This document shows positions 57,866 to 64,000 of a stretch of 64,000 nt of DNA, piece after piece; the stretch's first letter is position 1, and the number at the start of each line of letters is the position of its first letter. Location of the stretch: the NCBI GenBank assembly GCA_022749755.1, contig CM040448.1:7562481-7626480 (forward strand), in the 5' to 3' direction. Both the position numbers and the translations under genes were made by a program. The stretch comes from Azadirachta indica (lineage: Eukaryota; Streptophyta; Magnoliopsida; Sapindales; Meliaceae). The notes under the pieces are model-generated. The model was not told where the DNA came from. It made no database searches and saw only the letters and a program-made list of their open reading frames with translations.

Positions 57866-59243
57866 TAATAAATCAATATTTGTCCTAGTATTTTGTTATG
57901 TTTATGTCCTTTATTCATGTATTTTATCTTAAAATTTTATTACTTTGAGTTTTTTTTTATTATTTGTAGGAATTATTGTAGAAAGCCCAAAAACAAACCT
58001 AAGATGCTGGAAGGCCCGTATTTGCTTAACATAATCCATATTTTCTAGCATAACTTTGTCCTCAATACTCGTATCTGGGTGATACAAAATAATTTGAAAA
58101 GTAGACATAATGATTTACAACTCTACATTTCAAAAAGAAAGCAAATATTGAAGTTTTAAGGGTCAAAACTCTAGTTAGAAAAAAGACAATTGGGGAGACA
58201 GACTTTCCTTGACATGTGGGAGTGAATTTTGAATAAGTTATTGAAAAAATGAGTAAGAAGAGAACTTTTGGAGAGGCTACTGTGCAGAGAACGAATTAGG
58301 GAAGAATTTGATGAATAATAGGGTTTTCAAAAAGATGGAGTTTTCCATTGAATGGGGAGGATTGCTGGATTGAAGAGGACATTCTTGCTGGGCAGAATTA
58401 TCTTCTTTTTTAAAAACTTGGTGGTGAACCTTCAAAAAAGGGAAGCTTTTTTTAGTTTGTTTATTTTTCAAATATGTTTAGAACTTTTGTAATTAGATTC
58501 ATAGATTTGAATTTAAGAATGGAAGTGTAAACATATTTTGGGAGTTTGGCTTTGCTATTGAAATGGTATTGAATATTTTGTGAAATGTGATTAATTTGAA
58601 GGTTGAGATTATTTCTTGTTCATTGATCTGTATAATTTTGATTATTTGTTGTGGATTTGCTGTCTATTATTTGTAATTGAAATTAATTTGAGAATTAAAG
58701 TATTAGAAACATCATCTTATCTTAATTAAGTTCTTTTGAACAAGTATTTAAATTGAATCCATTGAGTTGGTTTGATTTAAATGGTTAAATGATTTTCTTG
58801 TAACAATATAATTAATTAAGTAGAAGCCTCATATCAAGGATGTATTTAATTAATTGTAAGTGAGAATTACCATAATCATTGGAATTCTTTAGGTTTAGTG
58901 GAAAAACCAATAATTTAAAATACATAATGATTATTTAATTCACCTTATATTTCAATACCAGATTAAATAACTAGTCAAACCCCATCTAATTTTATTGAAT
59001 TCAACAGAATTTTATAGATTTCAAGTTCTTGTAATTTAGCTATTTAATCACTTCAATTGAAATAATTTGAAATTGTCATTTAATTGCATTATAGTATTTA
59101 TGATTTTATGTTTGCTTAAATTAGTAATTTACAGAAAATAATAAGGATTTAAACCATTGCAATTTTGCAAGAGATCGACCTTGGGTGAACTTATCATTAA
59201 CTATTAATGATTCGTGCGTTTGCGAGTATTTAAAATTTGCACA
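57866..59243 (-). mobile_element. 1.4 kb solo-LTR-like repeat, copy B, nested in the Copia element
   Basis: It is the inverted counterpart of 25554-26930: plus-strand start TAATAAATCAATATTTGTCC, end ATTTAAAATTTGCACA. Shared landmarks include GGATTGCTGGATTGAAGAGG (58361), TTTTGGGAGTTTGGCTTTGC (58537) and AAGAGATCGACCTTGGGTG (59169). It separates Copia integrase sequence from the RT fragment. ATTAA occurs directly at both borders (57864-57868 and 59243-59247) and may be the 5-base target duplication. Confidence 0.75.
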
Positions 59244-59249
59244 TTAAGT

Positions 59250-60000
59250 TTTTGCCACATCTCGGCTGATGATGGTCTTCCCATTTCGTGGATTGTAAAG
59301 CTTTTATCCTTTTGAATTTGAATCATAGCCAATGAAAACAAACTTCTCATTTCGATCATCGAGCTTACTTCTTTCTTCTTTTAGCATATGAGCGTAAGCA
59401 ATACTTCCAAAAACTCTTAAATGAGAAATGTTAGGCTTTTTTCCATTCCACGCTTCTTGTGGCTTTTTTCCCCACACACTTCAATGAAGAGATGGAATGG
59501 ATAAATACGTTGCACAAGTTGTAGCTTCAGCCAAAAAATCTTTTGGCAATTTCTTGCTTTGGAGCATGCTTTATACTATGTCGAGAATTGTTCTATTTTT
59601 CCTCTCAACAACGTTATTTTGTTGGGGGGGTCTCAAAACAGTTAGAAGACGAAGAATTCCATTTGCTTTACAAAATTCTCAAAACTCTTTCAAAGTGAAT
59701 TCTCCTCCTCGATTGGATTTTATGGCCTTGATTTTCATCCACTTTCATTCTCTACGAGTACTTTAAACTTTTGAATATGCCAAAAACTTCAGATTTTTCT
59801 TTCAAAAAATATGTCCATGTTTTTCTTTTTTAATAATCATCAACGAAGAGAATGAAGTAATTATTCTTACCTAGAGAGCTTCGCTTGATAGGACCACATA
59901 CATCAGTTTGTATGAGTTTGAATGCCTTCTCGGCTCTAAAAGTAGATTTCTTTGGAAAGCTCATTCTAAATAGTTTTCTAAGTAGACATCCTTCGCATAG
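59250..60000 (-). pseudogene. Copia integrase, broken
   Basis: Reading minus from 60000 to about 59250 across several frames: CEGCLLRK-like zinc region, KAFKLIQTDVCGPIKRSSLG, NNYFILFVDDY, NGIRRLLT, NNVVERKNRTILDI, and SIAYAHMLKEERSKLDDRNE followed by KFVFIGYDSNSKG. These are the integrase zinc region, the DDE core (TDVCGP, FVDDY and the NxVxERKN block with the glutamate) and the post-integrase GYD region. Stops and frame changes occur between the blocks. Its coding continuation is cut by repeat copy B. Confidence 0.75.
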
Positions 60001-61540
60001 CTAGTCAGGATGAATGATGCAAGGTAATCCTTTCACCGTTTTCTTCTTGGATAGTAACTCCAATCCTTCGAAATTGATATGCCCAAATTGAAGATGCCAT
60101 AGCCATGATGTATCCTTGTAGCAAGCCTTGAGACATTTTGCTACATCATTTTGTATATTTAACAAGAACATTATATTCTTTGACATTACCACTTTGCAAC
60201 TAAATTACTTTTACTACCTCTTATAAAAAAGTTATAATCTTTCATACGAATATCATAACTTTTTCATAAGAGTTGTCCCAAGCTTAAAATATTATTTTTC
60301 ATATTGAACACATAATAAACATTTGAAATAAATTGATGTCTTCCATCTTTCAAGCGAATAAGGATGTAGCCTTTGCCTTTTACGTGTATTTTGGACTCAT
60401 CCCCAAGGGAGACATTGCCACTCACCGATTCATCAAGCTCCATAAACATGTCTTTGCTTCCACACATGTGATTACTTGTGCGAGTAACAAGGTACCCTGT
60501 ATTAGTGCTACCACTATTATTGTCCTTGAATGCTAGCAATAATGTTTCTTCTTCTTAACTTTTGGTTTCAACGTAGTAGGCCTTCTCATCAATTTTATTA
60601 TTAGAAGCTCTATACTCGAAAGCATAATGGCTAAACATTTGACTATTATAATATTTAACTTGAGACTTATCGTACCTTAAGTTAAAATTGCCTCTTCCAC
60701 GACCTCTTATTGAGCCTTCTCTTTTATCATTGTTGTTGTTGTTATAATTCAAAGGTCTACTTTGTCCTCATCCACATCCATATCCATAGCCTCGTCCTTG
60801 ACCAATTCCTCTTCCACATTGTCCTTTCTCATTGTTAAAACTTTCTTCCTTTTCTTTGAAGGTGAGGTTCATTTGGAGAACTTGTTCTACGACTTCTTGC
60901 TTCTCTTTTGTCTTTCTTCATATGCTTGTAATGAGTCCAAGAGTTCATCAATGGTCACAGATTCTAAATCTTTTGTTTCTTCAATTGTTACAACAATATA
61001 CTCAAATTTCAAATCTATAAAACGAATAATTTTCTCCATAATTTGAATATTACTTAAGCTTTCTCCATTTTTTTTTAATTGATTAGCAACTGTTAAAACT
61101 CTAAAAAAGTACTTAAAAATTGATTCACATTATTTCATACATAAAGATTCAAACTCATCTCGTAGAGTTTAAAGACATACCTTTTTCACTCTTTCGGCAC
61201 CTTTGTATGAAGTTTGAAGCATCTCCTATGCTTTTTTAGCAGTGATTGTATTTGAAACCTTTTTAAAGTCATCTTTATCTAATGCTTGACAGATAAGGCT
61301 TAGAGGTTTTTTGTCTTTCTTTCTAAAATCCTTCAAGAGATCTTTTTGATTTTGAGTAAGGGTAGCCTCATCTTTTGGCACATCAAACCATTTCTTTATA
61401 ACTTCTCATGTATCTCGAGCTCCTAGCAAAGTCTTCATCTTGATGCACCAATTATTGTAGTTGCTCTTGATGAGCATTCGAATTTGGAATACAGTCATTT
61501 CATTGCTTATCATGGTCATTCACACCTTAACTCTGATACC
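60001..61540 (-). pseudogene. Copia gag, protease and GAG-pre-integrase
   Basis: From the PBS side (61540) leftwards on minus: a Copia gag with NNWCIKMKTLLGARD, QALDKDDFKKVSNTITAKKA, EKIIRFIDLKFEYIVVTIEE, DELLDSLQAYEERQK (UBN2-type gag), then a basic GRGRGN-type stretch with FSHYAFEYR in place of an intact CCHC knuckle (60752-60555), then the protease region (YLVTRTSNHMCGSKDMFMEL, VKGKGYILIRLKDG, NNILSLGQLL; 60539-60264). The usual DSG catalytic triplet is not evident: TGYLVTRTSNHM stands where WYLDSGASNHM is typical. Then GAG-pre-integrase (TSWLWHLQFGHINFEGLELL; 60192-60001). Stops interrupt gag at several places. Confidence 0.8.
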
Positions 61541-61541
61541 A
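61531..61541 (-). other. Copia primer-binding site
   Basis: CTCTGATACCA on the plus strand is the reverse complement of TGGTATCAGAG, the usual plant Copia PBS complementary to initiator methionine tRNA. It lies three bases from the LTR start at 61545. Confidence 0.85.
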
Positions 61542-61544
61542 CTT

Positions 61545-61805
61545 TGTTAGAAAATGGAGGGCTTATATTATAAAAAAAAATAAATTTGCAACTACTCAAG
61601 ATAAGGAAGGAGGGAGAAACTTACAATATTATTGATTTCTAATTTTTTGCTTAACAAACAATGGAAGAACTCACCCTTATTTATAATATGGCATCTCCTT
61701 AACCAACGGTTAAGATTATATCAATGCACATATAATCTAATGGCTATAAAATTTCTTTTAGAAATATCTATAATAATATCTGGATATATTATACATCAAT
61801 CTAAG
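61545..61805 (-). repeat. 5' LTR of the Copia element, truncated
   Basis: It starts TGTTAGAAAATGGAGGGCTT on plus and follows the left LTR to about GATATATTATACAT (61798). The remaining 150 bases of the LTR are missing and the sequence passes into a gypsy protease relic. Confidence 0.75.
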
Positions 61806-61814
61806 CACTTTTGA

Positions 61815-62230
61815 TAGCTAGAAATTTCTTGATCTTCCTCCATGTCTAGCACCACAAAATCAACTGGAAAGATGAATTTATCTACCTTAACTAACACATC
61901 CTCTATAACTCCCCAAGGATAAATAATGGACCTATTCACCATTTACAAGAAAATAGTGGTTGGCTTTACTTCACTAAGGCCTATCTTCTAGAAAACAAGA
62001 TTTGTCTCTTTTTTAGGCAACTTTTGTTGAATAATAGAGGTACATTCCTTTGTAACTTCACCATCTCACATTGCTCCAAACGCCGCTTCTTAGACTTTAC
62101 TTCCTTCATAAATTTCACATAATTCGGCATTTGTTCAAGCGCGTTTGCAAATGGAATGCGCTGAGGTGAAGCTTTATGAACATCTCTAGGAACTTTGAAA
62201 ATTGAACATCCAATTTCTTTTTCTAAAATC
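61815..62230 (-). pseudogene. Gypsy aspartic protease fragment
   Basis: Minus strand from about 62230: RIPFANALEQMPNYVKFMKE-like linker near 62150, then near 61920-61830 GVIEDVLVKVDKFIFPVDFV, VLDMEEDQEIS, matching the protease region at 10250-10340. The expected continuation (the LGR block) is absent; the sequence ends in the Copia LTR. Confidence 0.7.
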
Positions 62231-63620
62231 TTTGAGGGAATAGCAAAGGTAGAGTGAAAATGGGAGAATTATCTAGAAATAAGATACCTCTAGTCCTTGA
62301 TGCCTCATTTGGTGCTTCTAATTCAACTTTCGTGCCTTCATTTTCGCTCTCTTTAGGCTTAGGTGGTTCTAATTATTTACCACTCGTGAGAGTGACAACC
62401 TTGCATTGCCTTTTTGGGTTAAACTCTGTATCACTTAGAAATTTTCCTCCTTAAATAGACTTGATAAACATAGCTAGTTGGCCAACTTGCACTTCTAAGA
62501 ACTTTATTGTTGCTCTTATATTGAGTTTCTTTGTTGTCCAAGCTAGCTTCATCTTTGTTGAACTGATTCCTAATCTCTATAACAAATGTGCTCAAAAGGC
62601 CTTCCAAGGACAACATTTTTTTTATGATAGGCTGTTGTTGAAATCTTGGCAATGGTGGCGGTGGCATTGCATTACTTGCATTAACATAGGAAAGATTTTC
62701 ATGGTTTTGAAGTCCCAGACGGTAATGAGTTGGCACATTGTTACTTATCCGAAAGTTGTAGTTCTAGTTGTTGATATTTGACACTATTCTTGCTCAAAAC
62801 CCTTATCAACATACAAAGAGCTGGCACTCATCACTTTCTCTTGGCTTGAAGATGCCTTCTTTGTTGTGAAGGCTTGAATTTTGTTTGATAATACAACAAC
62901 TTGGGCCGAAAGTAAGACTAATGGGTTAACTTCGTGTACCCTTACAGTTCTCTTCACCATTAATCTTTCATTTGGCCATTGGTAGTTATAGCATGCCATT
63001 TCTTCGATTAAAGCATAAGCTTCCTTATTCGTCTTGGATAACAAGGTACCACTAATTGCTTCGTCTATATTCGTTTGAGTTTGACCATTTAATCCATTAT
63101 AGAACAACTGCATTTGAAACCATTCTTGGTACCTATGCTGAGGATATTTTTAGATTAAGTCTTTGAACCTCTCCCATGCCTTATAAAGAGGCTTAAAATC
63201 AAGTTGCCTGAATTGAGCAATCTTGCCTCTGAACTGCGTAGTCTTTGACAGTGGAAAGAACTTGGTAAGGGATTTTTGAGTTTTTCTCATGTGCTTAAAC
63301 TCTCAGGCCGCAAAGATTACAACGATCCTCTAGCATTATCCCTCAAAGAGAATAGGAATAGCCTCATACGAATTAAGTCTTAATCCACACCATTCATCTT
63401 CATAGTATCATAAACTTTCAAGAACATAGCCAAGTAGATATTAGGGTCTTCATGAGAAGCCCCCATATTAATTTTGCTAAACCATGTTTATCAATGCGAG
63501 CTTAAGCTCAAAATTTTTGGCGTTGATTGCTTGCTATTGAACCCCAAATAGTTAAATTGACAATTGGCTTGAAGTAGTCTCGAAAAGCTTCTTCTTGTTG
63601 TTGGAGCCATGGTGGTAGAG
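62230..63620 (-). pseudogene. gag of the second Athila-like element
   Basis: Minus strand from about 63620: EERDQNPLPPWLQQQEEAFR, FKPIVNLTIWGSIASN, then, after frame changes, HEDPNIYLAMFLKV, then an open 109-codon stretch at 63113-62784 (MQLFYNGLNGQTQTNIDEAI, LIEEMACYNYQWPNERLMVK) and another at 62736-62431 with a proline run (AMPPPPLPRFQQQPI). Order and words parallel the gag at 8360-9890. Several stops and at least two frameshifts are present. Confidence 0.75.
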
Positions 63621-63860
63621 GATTTTGATCTCTTTCCTCTACCATGGTTGTGGCTTGGTTCTTCTTTTTTCTTCTTAACTAGCAAAGAGTCGGTTCAATT
63701 TTTGGATCAAATGAAAGAAGTTCAAGTCTACAGGCTCTTTGCATACACCTACAAACTTCAAAAATAGAACAAACACTTAAACAAAATAAAAGAAAATAAA
63801 GGCTTAGAGTAATATTAAACAATCCTACTATAGTATCAGTAATAACTCAAAGTTTTCAAT

Positions 63861-63883
63861 CCTTGGCAACGGCGCCAAAAACT
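63861..63883 (-). other. Primer-binding site of the second Athila-like element
   Basis: CCTTGGCAACGGCGCCAAAA on plus is the reverse complement of TTTTGGCGCCGTTGCCAAGG, the plant Athila/Tat PBS form. Confidence 0.85.
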
Positions 63884-64000
63884 TGATCACGACAACGCTA
63901 ACCGTAAGGGTATAGGTTGTATCAAGTAGTAAAATGATAAATAAGAGTTTCGTCCCACAAAGAATGAAATTTAAAATCACTGCTAAGTATTATAACCGTG
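63884..64000 (-). repeat. LTR of the second Athila-like element, cut by the window edge
   Basis: It starts TGATCACGACAACGC on plus directly after the PBS and contains GAGTTTCGTCCCACAAAGAA, typical of the 3' part of such LTRs read in reverse. Only 117 bases are in the window. Confidence 0.7.

Larger units (their letters stand above)
56850..61805 (-). mobile_element. Copia retrotransposon, minus strand, RT mostly deleted and carrying a nested insertion
   Basis: LTRs at 56850-57263 (3', left) and 61545 to about 61805 (5', right, truncated) share GGGCTTATATTA, TTATTGATTTCTAATTTTT, GAACTCACCCTTATTTATA and ATCTAATGGCTATAAAA. A PBS (CTCTGATACCA on plus) adjoins the right LTR, and a reversed polypurine tract (CCCTCCCTTAAACTTGAT) adjoins the left one. 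Between them, in minus order, lie gag, zinc knuckle/protease, GAG-pre-integrase, integrase, and only the first part of RT. A 1.4 kb repeat is inserted between integrase and RT. Multiple stops; inactive. Confidence 0.8.
61815..64000 (-). mobile_element. Second Athila-like gypsy element, minus strand, truncated on both sides of view
   Basis: From the right edge: LTR (63884-64000, continuing outside the window), PBS with GGCAACGGCGCCAAAAACTT on plus, gag (63620-62230) and part of the protease (about 62230-61815), which stops at the Copia LTR. The gag is of the same family as at 8360-9890. Confidence 0.8.

Overview
This is nuclear DNA of a flowering plant, probably a eudicot. It is AT-rich, uses GT-AG introns, and is packed with plant retroelements (Athila/Tat-type Ty3/gypsy, Copia, LARD-like, LINE, MULE). 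Its two recognisable host genes match plant protein families. The species cannot be named from sequence alone. No bacterial gene, CRISPR array, rRNA or tRNA was seen, and no operon logic applies.

Layout. 0.4-6.7 kb: a possible CACTA-element end, then a decayed Mutator-like element (MULE) with a transposase relic on + and a convergent ULP1-like protease relic on -. 6.75-13.7 kb: an Athila-like LTR retrotransposon with two LTRs, gag and protease, but with most of pol deleted. 15.4-17.0 kb: a solo LTR. 17.3-17.9 kb: a LINE reverse-transcriptase relic. 18.0-21.1 kb: two 3' ends of one Tat-like gypsy family joined in inverted orientation, one with tandem-repeat arrays in its 3' UTR. 21.1-29.4 kb: a non-autonomous LARD-like element with 1.6 kb LTRs that carry an internal minisatellite, itself interrupted by a 1.4 kb solo-LTR-like repeat.

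31.4-51.3 kb: a NOT1-like gene (scaffold of the CCR4-NOT mRNA deadenylase). About 39 exons can be traced. It has in-frame stop codons, frameshifts, two non-canonical donors, and an internal deletion that removes the exons expected for the CAF40/NOT9-binding DUF3819 region. A Copia LTR fragment sits exactly at that gap. I read it as an unprocessed pseudogene, so a functional NOT1 must exist elsewhere in the genome. 54.0-55.1 kb: an intronless MO25-like scaffold gene with one frameshift near its 3' end.

56.85-64.0 kb: a minus-strand Copia element with most of its RT/RNase H deleted and a second copy of the 1.4 kb repeat inserted in it. It is joined at about 61.8 kb to a minus-strand Athila-like element (protease, gag, PBS, LTR) that runs off the window.

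The window therefore holds no intact multi-gene system. Its main interest is the decay history of a NOT1 paralogue and the nesting of the retroelements around it. Calls rest on reading translations and repeats by eye; no search or alignment was run.
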